Source: Margaritifera margaritifera (taxonomy: Eukaryota > Mollusca > Bivalvia > Unionida > Margaritiferidae). Taken from it: 64,000 bases of DNA. Position 1 is the stretch's first letter. The number at the start of each line of letters is the position of its first letter. The notes under the pieces were generated by a model. That model was not told the DNA's origin, ran no database searches, and saw nothing but the letters and a program-made list of their open reading frames with translations. The translations under genes and the position numbers were made by a program. Below, one piece after another: positions 1-10,998 of this stretch. Location: the NCBI GenBank assembly GCA_029931535.1, contig JAQPZY010000305.1, positions 1 through 64,000 of the forward strand. The letters run 5' to 3'.

Positions 1-1
1 A

Positions 2-127
2 GATCGTGAACTATCAATATTTGCTGTCAACATTTTCGTTGACGAGCCGGCTTTTGATGCGTATACACCCAGTCCAACCACAACCATGGCTGCTACAACC
101 AAAGTTGTCAGTACACATTTTAGCTAA
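2..127 (+). CDS. possible 3' end of a reading frame entering from the left
   Basis: A 41-codon frame is open from the window edge and ends in two consecutive stop codons (TAA TGA). Its tail is Thr/Ala-rich (PSPTTTMAATTK). I do not recognise it. It could be the last part of a gene or exon beginning outside the window, or chance. No polyadenylation signal is clearly attached. Confidence 0.15.
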   Translation, partial: DRELSIFAVNIFVDEPAFDAYTPSPTTTMAATTKVVSTHFS

Positions 128-360
128 TGAACCTAATAGAACATCTCTAAATAAACGCCGGGAAAAAAGATTACAACTATAGTGGGACAAAAGGACATCT
201 GCTAGCCCTAATCTGTAAATTCGAGACAGTCCTCCTCTGGTTTATGCACTTAGACCGTCCTGGACAGAATTATTTCCGTCTTCTTTACGGCCAATTGCGC
301 CGGTTGTTGCTGTCCACTGATGACATATCTGTTTGTGTTCAGCAGCCCGAGGTCGAAATC

Positions 361-868
361 GAAACGCTAGAGATTCCGAAGATATTTCAAACTATATACA
401 CAATCACGTATTTTGAATTCCACCCCCATTGGAGTTCCTAGGGAGAAGAGAAACGAAACTCTAGAGATTCCGAAGATATTTTAAACTATATACACAATCA
501 CGTATTTGAATTCCACCCCCATCGGAGTTCCTAGGGAGAAGAGAAACGAAACTCTAGAGATTCCGAAGATATTTCAAACTATATACACAATCACGTATTT
601 GAATTCCACCCCCATTGGAGTTCCTAGGGAGAAGAGAAACGAAACGCTAGAGATTCCGAAGATATTTCAAACTATATACACAATCACGTATTTGAATTCC
701 ACCCCCATCGGAGTTCCTAGGGAGAAGAGAAACGAAACGCTAGAGATTCCGAAGATATTTCAAACTATATACACAATCACGTATTTGAATTCCACCCCCA
801 TCGGAGTTCCTAGGGAGAAGAGAAACGAAACGCTAGAGATTCCAGAGATAATTCAAACCTATATATAG
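361..868 (+). repeat. 93-bp tandem repeat, about 5.4 copies, open in frame
   Basis: Units start at about 361, 455, 548, 641, 734 and 827; every spacing is 93 bp except the first, which is 94 because of one extra T. Units differ only at a few sites (for example gaaacG/Tctag and ccatC/Tgg). The last copy decays after about 850. Because 93 is 31 codons, one + frame stays open through most of the array and encodes a repeated 31-residue block (NETLEIPKIFQ...). An upstream frame at 244-360 runs into the first unit. Near-identity means recent amplification. Coding use is unproven. Confidence 0.95.
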
Positions 869-2283
869 CAGTTAACCCCAGAGGATGAAGTGCAGATTAC
901 TGCTTGTGTGTATGTAATCATTTTTCACTTAAGACCGCACCACAATTGACGTTCATACTAGAGAACAAATTAATAATGGCTAACAGTTGTCTCCAACTAA
1001 TTAAGAAAAGACTTCAGTCCGCGTGCGAGCTTGACCACATAGTAGGTTGTAAACCTCTGATCCAGTTTCCAACTCATATAGCACCACGGCTAATAACTCG
1101 CGTACGATGCACCTGTTTAATTTTTAACAAAAGCTGTCTCGACTAACCCCAAAATGTACCTGTGGAAAAATAAAATATTAATTTTTAAAAAAACCTGTCA
1201 GTTTGTATCAACATCCGTCCCATTGTAGAAAATATAAAGTAATTTCAACCCATATATTCTCCACACTGACAGAATGTCTAATTTCTTTGTAATTCATATA
1301 TGGAACTCCTCTGGTTTGTGTACAATAATTCCCTACATGTACTGAAATTCAACTGTGTATATATCGAGCAGATAACACAGACAGCGCTTAATTTACTTGG
1401 GCCGTACATCCTTTATAAATTGATTATAATGCACAAGTAGCGTAAATGGTGTTGGCCGATTTGAATATGCCCTGTGTTTTCGTCAAAAATCTTTAATATG
1501 CTTGCATAATGATTTTAAAATTTAGCACATGAAAGGCTTAAATATTTACAAAAGTTTTATTACTTAGTAGACCTGCCTAAATTATACAGTGTTTAAACCT
1601 TATGCACCTAGTCAAGCAAGTCGTTATTTGTAGGAAACAATAGACTTGCCTCTATCGATCGATAATTTTTGGAATGCGGTGGACTGGCTGGTTTAAACAT
1701 AACACATGAGTAATGTATAATCAACGGTCGGCCGGAAAAGAATAGCGTTGTGGGTCAGTCTGGTACAAGTCAACGCTCTAAAGGCTCCCTGAGAGTTCGG
1801 ACGGTCTCTGGGTGGGTGGTGGTGGCTGGGCGGGGTAGTGAAGCAAAAAAACTTTTATTTCACATCAACTCCTTTACTTTAATGCGCGCTCTCTCTCTCA
1901 GTTAATTACCCATGACGTCAGCGGTGCGATACCACCGATATATCACGTTCATATACACCAAGCCACTTAGGGATGTCATGGTCATCTTCGAACTCGAAGA
2001 ACAAACAACACCACCGATATAGCGCACTTAATTATATTGATATCATAGATGTAGCACACTTGACTGTGCTGATACCAGGACAGAAAACATGAAAGATCTT
2101 GCAAATTCACCAAGCTGCACCTAAATCATGAAATAATGAACGGGTGTGACCCCGGTAACTCTAGAACATCCGTAGTTCGCTTTTAAGAAAACTTTATGAC
2201 AGGGGCTATTTGTATCACGACTGAAGTTTGAAAGTGGTCCCTGTAATGAATACGATACTATTTAATGTGTGATAAAATTAGAC
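869..2283. other. no gene recognised
   Basis: AT-rich sequence. A short open frame at 904-1146 matches nothing I know. A perfect palindromic CRE (TGACGTCA) sits at 1913-1920 next to a CT-rich tract, and a G/T-rich stretch lies at 1808-1845. Confidence 0.4.
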
Positions 2284-4837
2284 TAATGAGTCACATCCCC
2301 TGGATCATGGAAGTAGCTCTGGCTTCATTTCATCTACATATTTAACCACTCCTTAACAGTCACCTCCCTTAACCAACAAAAATATATCCATTCATTGGCT
2401 GCTCAAGAAAGGCGCTACTAGAATAACAGGTTTTTTGTTGGTTTCTTAATTAACACCTTTCTCACTCATAATGTTTGAGTTTGCATAGCATTTAATGTCC
2501 CTCTTTTACGACATATACTCTTCTTAAAGTTTGCAAATAATTGGAAATCAAATTTCTTCCTAAAAGTCTTGAACATTGCTTTATATTTGATTGGTATGTT
2601 AAAAACGATTGCATAGTGATCTGCAACAAAGAAATATGATCTTCCCAGTTACTAGTCCACCTAACCCACAACTTACCACTACCACAGTTCATTTGTATGC
2701 TCCCACCATATTCTGTGGAGGAGCTTATGGTGTTACCCGTATCCGTCGCACAGTCTGTCTATCTGTCTGAGGCCCGCTTCGATATAAGGTTTCCTAACAA
2801 GACAACATAGGTCTGGTTCAGTTGTCACCTTTTGTTTTAAAAATTTGAATTATGGCCCGTGTTTAGTGTTTTTTCAATTATAACCGTGACCGTACCCCCC
2901 CCCCCCGCCGACCCCTTCCTTTTCTTTCGTAGAAAGCAGAGGATATTAAATTAGACCTGTCCGTCCTTCAGTCCGCCAATTCCACTTTCGTTTCCGCATA
3001 ATAATGTCTTTAATTATTATTATCTTACAACCAAATTTGGGATGCCACTTGATATTGGTGAGACCTCGACTAAATTCGACTGACAGCTTACTTCATCATC
3101 TAGCAGAGTTATTGTTCCAAATTGACAGACCCACCCACTTTCGCTTCTGCACAAAAACTCCCTTAATTATTAGCAGATTTCAAGCAAATTTGGTATATAG
3201 CTTAATTTTCAAAAGCCCTTGGCTGATTTGGATTGTTAGAGTTCTGTGTCACCGTTTAGTTGAGTTATCAGACCACGAACTTATTTTTCCGCACAATAAC
3301 TCCCTTAAATATTATTGGATTTCAACCAAATTTGTTTTGTTGCTTGATATTGACGAGTCCTTGCCTGGGGTCGATTTTCAGACTTCTATGTGATAGTTTA
3401 GCAGTGTTGTAGCCCTTACTTCGCAGACCCACCCACTTTCTTTTCCGCCCAATAAATCCCATGATTATTATTTGATTTCAAGCACATTTGGCATGCAACT
3501 TGGTTGCGATGAATCTTTGGCTGCATTCGATTGGTAGCTTGCTGTATAATCGTTTAGCAGAGATATAGCTCTTGATTAACTGACCCACCCAGTTTTATTT
3601 TCTCAAATCAACCTTTTCATTTTGTGATTGGATTATTTGAACCAAATTTGGTAAACAGGTTGATATTGGTAGAACCTTTGCTAGATGAGACCTCGGCTGA
3701 GTTCATTTATCAGCATTTTAAGTCACGTAGCCTACAGTCCCTGATTGTCAGACCGATCCACAGTTTAATATTTATGAGAGCTCTACTGAGTTTGATGTTG
3801 CTTACGTACATGTTCCGCGATCAATGTCATCTACAAGCGGAGTTGTGGGCCTTGAATGTCAGACTCACTCGCTTTCCTTTCTGTGCTAAAACTCCCTTTA
3901 TTCCTGTTGGATTTAAATCGAATTTGGTAGGCAATTTAATGTTGATAACACCTTGGCTTAATCTGGTTTTTCAGCGTGCTATGTGCATCATCGTATAGCG
4001 TTGTTCTTGTTTGCACACAGTAATTCCCTTGATTATTATCGGATCTCAAGAAAATTGCGTACACAGATCTATATTGATATATCTTCAACAGTAAGGCCAA
4101 GTGTGCTATGGTATGGTCCTTTGTCTGTCGTGCGTCGATCGTTCACAATTGGTATTTACAACCTCTTTTCAATAGCCGTTGACCAATTTCCACATGATTT
4201 TACAGAGAGCATTTTGGCATCAAGACCTTTCAAGTTTGTTCAGTGGATGTTGTCCCGTTATCCAATATGGCAATCGTTACTGAAAATGGCATTATTTTTA
4301 AAAACAATTTCTTCTCTGAATTTGACAAAAGGTGACACAAAGCAGCCCGGAATGAAGATCTTTCATATTTTTTTCAACTGATGCCTATCCGCCATCAAAT
4401 ATGGTCGATGAAACTAAAAGTAGATACACATTTAAATGACCCTGTCTCGATAACTGCTGAATAGAATTAAACTGAATGTCACAGAAAGCATCCTGACATA
4501 GAGGATTTCGATATTCGACAAATGATCCTGATTCACCATCAAATATAAAAAAGCAAAACCTTATAAACCACTTCATCTCCAAAAGAGCCAAACATAATTT
4601 GACCACATGTAACAGAACGCATTCTGGCCCAGATCGCTTTCAAGTTTTTATAAATGATGCAAATCGGCCATGAAATATGTCCACCATCACTGAAAATAGA
4701 TTAACATTCAAGCGAGGTCTTCTCTAAAGCCGCTCAACAGAATTTAACCAAATCTGACTGAATGCATCATGGCATAGTGGTGTTTTAATTTGATGCAAAT
4801 GATGCCGATCCGCCATCAAATATGGTCGCTCTTACTA

Positions 4838-4872
<35 letters not shown>

Positions 4873-5895
4873 TAAAACTTTAAATGGCTTCTTCTCACAA
4901 ACTTCTCTACAGAATTCAACACAATTTACAGAACGTGTCCTGGCATATATGGTTTATGCCTATGATGCACTTTCGCCGTCGGATTAGGCCAGACGACCAT
5001 TACTAAAATAGTGAACGTCTGAGTGATTATTCACTGTTACTTTAGAATTCTTTATACGACGTCTTCTAACAACTGTTGAACAGATTTTCAGCAAATCTGA
5101 TAGAAAGTATCATGGAATAGTGGGCCTTCAAGTTTATATAAATGATGTCAGTCTGCCATCAAATATGGCCAACATTACTAAAAATATAAAAACCTTTCAA
5201 CGACTTCTTAAATACCACTCAGCAGAATGTAACTAAATTTGACAGCATTCTGACACTAAGCCTTTCAAGTTTCTACAAATGATGCCGATCCGCCATCATA
5301 TATGGTGGACCGTTAATAAAAATCGAAATTCATTTAGATTACTTCCTCTAAAAACAATTCAACGCAGTGAGACCAAATGTGACATAAAGCATCCTGGCAT
5401 AAAGGGCTTTAAATTGTGTCCAATTGATGCCGATCTCCCCTCAAATATGGCTGCTATTACTAAAAAGTAGAAAGAAAAACACTGTAATAATATGTTTAAA
5501 TAATCCACTTAACCGAATGTGACCAAATTGGATAGAAAGCATTTAAGATTGAATGTCTTGCAAATTTATACAAATGATGCTAATCCGCTGTCAAATACAG
5601 CTGATGTTACTTAAACTAGAAAGATATTAAGTAAACTTTTGTAAAACTGGTCAACAGAAGTTGACAAACTTTCACAGAAAGCATCCTGGTATTTTAATAT
5701 TGGACAATTTGAACCGCTGTGGTATCAAGCTTGAAACAGTTGTCTTACAAAATATGCAGTCAGCAGCATTGGAAGGAATTGCTACAGAAAACATCTTAGT
5801 GGCCCAGATTTCTTAGCCAGCTGCTCTTGAATATGACTATTAGGCAGTTGTCATCCAGGCGAGCGATCTCAGGCCCACTTAGGCCCCTTGTTTGA
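2284..5895 (+). repeat. large compound interspersed repeat, copy I (array A plus array B)
   Basis: The head (2284-2700) matches 10999-11440. Array A (about 2950-4080) is built of degenerate ~115-120 bp units with the recurring core 'caaccaaatttggcatgcag' followed by 'ttgatattgatgagacc', each preceded by a cccact-tt-cg-tt motif. Array B (about 4100-5700) has degenerate ~150 bp units around 'gccatcaaatatggcc' and 'ttgacagaaagcatcctggc'. It ends in a non-repeated tail (5805-5895) with 'gcgatctcaggcccactta'. A similar tail ends copy II. The poly-A at 4841-4869 lies inside array B. Long repeats of this style are common in mollusc genomes (recollection). It encodes no recognised protein. Confidence 0.85.
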
Positions 5896-6199
5896 GATTT
5901 AGGGTTGAAACTGAGGCAATGTTAAACCGTTAGTTGTGTAGTTAATAGTCAATGATAATAATGTAAAGACATAAAGCTGGTCAATACAACAATGAATCAG
6001 TTGAAGAAAGTGTATATCAAGTAAAAGTTTGATTGGCAAAGAAGCGACAATATGAAGGGAGAATAAGGGGCTCTGCATTTCTAATATGAAGCACAAAATA
6101 AACCAAATAAACAATTGCTGATGCTCTTTAAGTTATTTCAGGGTTCCCGTAGATCATGGAATTGCTAACAAATTAGTTTGATTAATCTGTATATACCTC
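5896..6199. other. spacer between repeat copies
   Basis: AT-rich sequence between the tail of compound-repeat copy I and the head of copy II. I see no gene or motif in it. Confidence 0.4.
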
Positions 6200-6572
6200 A
6201 GTTGGCAGTAAGGACCAGTGAGTTTTTGTTATGGTCGTTCGTCACTCGTCTGTTCACTATTGTTATTTACAACTTCTTCTCACAAATCGCTCGGTGAACA
6301 TTCTGGCATCAAGGCCTTTCAAATTTGTTGAGAGGATGACGATCTGTCAGTGAATATGGCCGCCTTTATTAAAAGTATAAAAACTTGTAAAGATCTTCTC
6401 AAAAACAACTCAACATAATTATCCAAAAGTTGACACAAACAGCTTCACAGAAATGTCTTTCATATTCATACAAATGATGCTGATCCGCCATCAAATATGG
6501 CCACCGTTATTAAAACTAGAGAACCTTTAAACCACTTCTCATAAACTGCTAAATAGAATTTAACCAAATTTG

Positions 6573-6603
<31 letters not shown>

Positions 6604-8112
6604 AAATTCTTGACATAGACAGCTTTCAAGTTTGAACAAATGATGCTGATGCGCCATCAAGTATGGCTGCAGTTGCTAATAGTATATAAACCGAGTTCTT
6701 TTCAAAAACCGCTGAACAAAATTGGACTAAATTTGACAGCATCCTGGCATACAGAGTTTTGGGGTTTCTTCAAATGATGCCAATCCGCTATCAAATATAA
6801 CCATCGTTGCTAAAATAAAAATAAATATATGTCGCTTCTACTCAAAAAATAGCCAAAAGACTTTTACCAAATTTGACAGAAAGCATCCTCTTGGCACACA
6901 GGGCATTCAAGTTTGCAGAATTAGAGCCAATCTGTCATTAACTATGATCACTGTTACTAAAAATATAAAATATTGTAATGACTTTCTCTCAAAAACCACT
7001 GAACAGAATTTGAACACATTTGACAGAAATCTATCTGGCATAAAGGTCTTTCAGTTTAGTACAAATGATACCAATCTGAGATCAAATGTGGCATCTTTTA
7101 ATAAAAATAGAAATTTCATCATGTGATTTATTCTCACAAACCACTGTACAAAATTGAGAAAATCTGAGACAAAATATCCTGGTATAAAGGCTTTCACATT
7201 TATATAAACGATGGCGATTAACCATCAACAGAGGCGGAGCGAGGGTTTGAGGCTCTCGGGCGCAATGTTCTTTAATGGCGCCCCTACCGAGGCGCCCGGG
7301 GGCAATATTCTTTAATGGCGCCTCCCTACCGAGGCGCCCGGGGGTTAAGTTTTTTAGTGGCGCCCCTTCTTTGCCACAGAGAACAGTTTTTATGTCATTT
7401 GCCAACCTCCGCCCCCTCCCATCTAAGCCCTGAAACCGAGGGCTTAGATGCTCAGATGTGTGTGGGTGTGCGTGTGTGTGTGTGTGGGGGGGTGGTGGCA
7501 AGAAAGCTACCCACGGTGCTCCCGCCATCGCCCAGCGCCAGGGGGCAATTCTTCCCCCTCGCCCCCCCCTCGCGCCGCCAATGGCAATCAAATATGGTCA
7601 CTGTTACTAAAAATTGAACAAACTTCAAACGATTTCTTCTCAAACACTGCTGAACAGAATTTGACCAAATTTGACAGAAAGCACATCTGGCATAGATGGC
7701 TTTCAGATTTGTACACATGATATCAATCGGTCGTCAAATATAGCCACCATTCCCAAAGCAGAAGAACGTTTTCACAACTTTATAAAAAAAAAAAAAGAAA
7801 CAAACAAACAAAACGAAACAAACCCACTCAATAGAATTCGGCCGACTTGGATACGAAGCATCCTGGCCTAGAGGCTTTTCAATATGATACAAATTATGTT
7901 GATTTAACAGCAAATAAAAATGAAGATACAAAAACCAGAGAAACCTTCCAAAAATTGTTTTCATAACGAATGCATTGGAATACATTTATACAGTAAGCAC
8001 CCTACTGATCCAGATCCCTTGATCAACTGTTCTTGTATTTGGTTATTAGGCAGATGTCAGCCAGATCAGCGATCTTAGACCCACTTGGACCTCTTGTATT
8101 TCCGTGGTTGCT
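6200..8112 (+). repeat. compound repeat, copy II (array B only), carrying a MITE
   Basis: It starts with 'ggtcgttcgtcactcgtctg', matching the array B head at about 4110. It continues in degenerate ~150 bp units (recurrent catcaaatatgg and accaaatttgacag) and ends with the tail 'gcgatcttagacccacttgg' at about 8070-8095, the counterpart of 5860-5885. A (CAA)n tract is at 6573-6604. A hAT-like MITE (7229-7583) interrupts it. Several apparent short ORFs here are shadows of the repeat. Confidence 0.85.
7229..7583. mobile_element. hAT-like MITE, 355 bp, inserted in array B
   Basis: Termini are CAGAGGCGGAGCGAGGG on the left and, reverse complemented, CATTGGCGGCGCGAGGG on the right, which is 14 of 17 matches. 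Flanks are accatcaa (7221-7228) and gcaatcaa (7584-7591), 6 of 8 matching, the 8-bp duplication expected for hAT. Removing it rejoins a normal array B unit (gat-ccatcaa/atatgg). The interior is GC-rich, with repeated 'ggcgcccgggggc' blocks and a (GT)n run at 7458-7486. No transposase is encoded. Confidence 0.8.
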
Positions 8113-8594
8113 GTCAATCCCGAAATTAAAGAACCAGTAATTATTGACCCGTTCATAGAAATAATAAGACCCTTTCCCTATCTACGAATGTAAGTATCAT
8201 CAGAAACGTGTTTCCAAATCACAAATATTGATATTAAAAATATAAAAAAATAAAAAAAAAATAAAAAATTAATCCATAGCAAATTATTATTAACAATAAC
8301 ATGCCCCATCGTACTTGCCCTTTGAAGTGTGTGAGTTTTACACTGAACTGACTTTGGTACCTGAACTTTCATCTTTCTTGTGTGCGTGTTTTCTGTGAAA
8401 GGGGAGGGGGGGGGGGACTGCTTTTCTAATGACATTTTTCCAGTGGGAAACTCAACCCTGGAGGAAAGGTGGCTCAGTACCACCGGTTCCGTGAATTGAA
8501 ACCAGGACTGCTGCATAGGTGCAAAATGAGCTTCGTACTTCTTGTATACCAAATATGGTATTAAACCACAGCTGGAATTTACTCATTAAGGACA
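8113..8594. other. no gene recognised
   Basis: A-rich low-complexity tract at about 8236-8271 and a G tract at 8401-8415. The 124-codon minus frame across this stretch has no recognisable features. Confidence 0.4.
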
Positions 8595-8980
8595 GCGTCG
8601 TCGAATGCGACAGGCAACAGTCCGCTCTGCTCTTTTATCACCCGTGGCTGCCTGCGATACGATTTCCTCGTTAGATATGAATATGCATAAATCTGCTTAA
8701 TCAATCACTGCGAAAGCGAGTAACATTTACTCGCATTGTTTACCCCACTTGACCTTTCAAACTGTTTGGATGAGCCAATCGAAGTTTCTCTTCCAAACAC
8801 AGTCACTTATCGGTCGATACAAAGGACACTTTCATTAATGTGTAGGAGATTGTTACAGTGTGTTGTTGATGACGTATATTTGTTTATGTATAGTCATGAA
8901 AAACGAGGAAATCTAGTCGCAGGCAGCCAGGGGTGAAAAAGGAGCAAGACGGATTGTCGCCCGTGGCTTGCGACGATGTA
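8595..8980. mobile_element. foldback element with ~100-bp inverted arms
   Basis: The left arm (about 8595-8692) and right arm (about 8881-8980) are reverse complements with scattered mismatches. Shared cores are 'ggctgcctgcga' with 'gatttcctcg' and the cccgtggc/ttgctc portion. The ~190-bp loop has no coding capacity. The arm/loop design is that of a foldback or long-TIR MITE. I cannot name the superfamily or fix the target duplication. Confidence 0.75.
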
Positions 8981-10227
8981 AGGACAGGTCTACTACTACT
9001 TTCAACTATTTTTCATGCGGTAGCAATTTTCATGCTTTCTTTGTTGCTACAGCCCAGGAATTTAAAGACCCAGCAAACAATTATCATTATGCGAAATCAA
9101 TAGGACCCCTTCCCAGATCCACAAATTTAGGTACTGATGAAAAGTTAATTTTCCTCAAAAACATTAACTTTCATACCGACGAAAATAAATGAATTCGTAG
9201 CAGATTTGTCTTATTCTGTTCATCACCATTTGGTGTCATGCTCTAAAAATGTAAAGACTTCTAGATATACTAGCCTCAACTGGAAATAAAATGAATTCCA
9301 GCAACATCAGTACTCTCTAAATGTTTTCTATACAGATGACATACATACTGTAGTATCCGTGGAATTTTACATGTTACAAAAGCCCTTATCTATGATTTTA
9401 AAGTATCAAACTTAGGATAGGAGATGAATGCAAGCTAATACCAATAGTCCCTAACTACAAATATGATAGGCATGGTGTTACTGGTTAAAGATTTGGTGAA
9501 AGAAGACAAAGAAATACAAAAGGTAAAACCTTAAGAAAGATTCAGCTCATCATTGATATATCCTGTTGATAACTTTATAACTGTCATACCTGGGATAAAT
9601 ATTAGCATCAATCGGATTGTGCTTCGCCACCTTATATAGCTGACTAGCATACAGGCCTTCCTAGTTTGAACAATAATATGTCTTGTTACAAGAGAAAGTA
9701 GTCATGGATTAAAATAATTTGCCATCTTGGTCCCAATTGACAGAAAACTTACTACTATTACAAATTCCTTGATATAAGGAACAATTACATTGGACGAATG
9801 ACATATCATGATAAATATATACTAATTCGTTATAATGAACTCTTCCCTTCAAAACGGGAAAAGTATTGTTATTATTATTGTTATTATTATTATTATTATT
9901 ATTAGTAGTAGTAGTGGTAGTAGTAGTACTCGTAGCATTAGTAATACCAGACATATCAAGATCTACACTGTCTTTATTTTTCATAACTGTTGAACACAGT
10001 TCATTATTCACTACAATTCGCAAATATTTTTCCCCAAATTAAATTTTGTAAAGGGTCTTAAGCCATTATCTTTGATAATGAAATTTGCCCCGAGCATCGA
10101 GCAGACAGCATGATTGAACTCAATTACTTATAACTTGAATTCTTCAAACACTTTGTTGTATGGCGGCATGATCTTTTCGTGTAAAACATGCGCAACACAT
10201 GCACACTGATATACATATTTCTCAGAT
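8981..10227. other. no gene recognised; trinucleotide microsatellite at 9865-9930
   Basis: Only short unremarkable frames. A (TTA)n-(GTA)n microsatellite at 9865-9930 creates the Asn/Thr-rich minus frame at 9709-10023, which I regard as an artefact. Confidence 0.5.
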
Positions 10228-10452
10228 AGTTTGGTTTGGTTTGGTATTCGGTGTCTTATAGTTTGGTTTGGTTTGGTATTCGGTGTCTTTCGGTGTCTTA
10301 CGGTATAGCAAGACTTGACGATTACATTGTGCCTCAGCATGTTGTGTAAAGTGCCCTGCCTAAGGGCACACAATGGAGGCCAATCCGGGAATAAAATCCG
10401 CACCCTTCTGGTCATGAGTTCAATGCCTTAACCACCGAGCTGCCTCGTCCCC
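10228..10452 (-). mobile_element. tRNA-derived SINE, minus strand
   Basis: Read on the minus strand, the head is tRNA-like ('gctcggtggttaaggcattg' for the A-box/D-arm region, then 'tgcggattttattccc' at the B-box position). A body with 'aggcagggcactttac' follows, then a tail of repeated 'accaaaccaaacc'. The body motif is shared with the SINE at 17915-18086. The B-box is degenerate, so this copy is old. Confidence 0.75.
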
Positions 10453-10998
10453 TAAGATGAATTAGACCCTAATAGATATTCTAATAAAAGTTCAAACCGA
10501 GATGATGTGGGTCAAGCTATACTCCCCCCCTGTAAAAAGTGGAACAGTTTCCTCAATGAGAGATTAGTTTTATTTTAGATAATATCCTAATGACATAAGA
10601 TCTTATTTTGTAATTATTTTCCTGTTTTTTCATCATCATAAGACTGTAAAATAAATGTTAAGTAATTCTCACTCTATAATACGGGTGATTGCAAAGATTA
10701 AAGCTCTGATAGTAATTGTACCTGAAGAACGAGATAAGATCTAGTCTGGAAAAAATATAATGGAGCAATATAAATTAATTTTCATTATATCATGTGTCCA
10801 TTCCATTTATATTTCTATATGTGTATTGCATTCCAGGACTGAACCACCAATGAACTGTTACAGTGCCAAGCCTGTCTTATAGCAGGAAATCTCTGTAATC
10901 TGACATGTAGTTGTATTGGTCTCTTCCTTGCAAGCCGTGTAGCTCTGTAACGAGCAACAATCACAGTAATGTCTACCCTTCCATATATACGCTGAGTT
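10453..10998. other. no gene recognised
   Basis: AT-rich spacer. Short overlapping frames at 10815-11105 lie in the head of the next compound repeat and look non-coding. Confidence 0.4.

Noticed and set aside
2492..4606. Short ORFs across compound repeat copy I
   Set aside because: Not conserved as frames between copies I and III; they are repeat shadows.
7082..7718. Pro/Gly/Arg-rich ORFs on both strands
   Set aside because: They translate the GC-rich MITE and its (GT)n tract.
9709..10023. Asn/Thr-rich minus ORF
   Set aside because: Product of the trinucleotide microsatellite.
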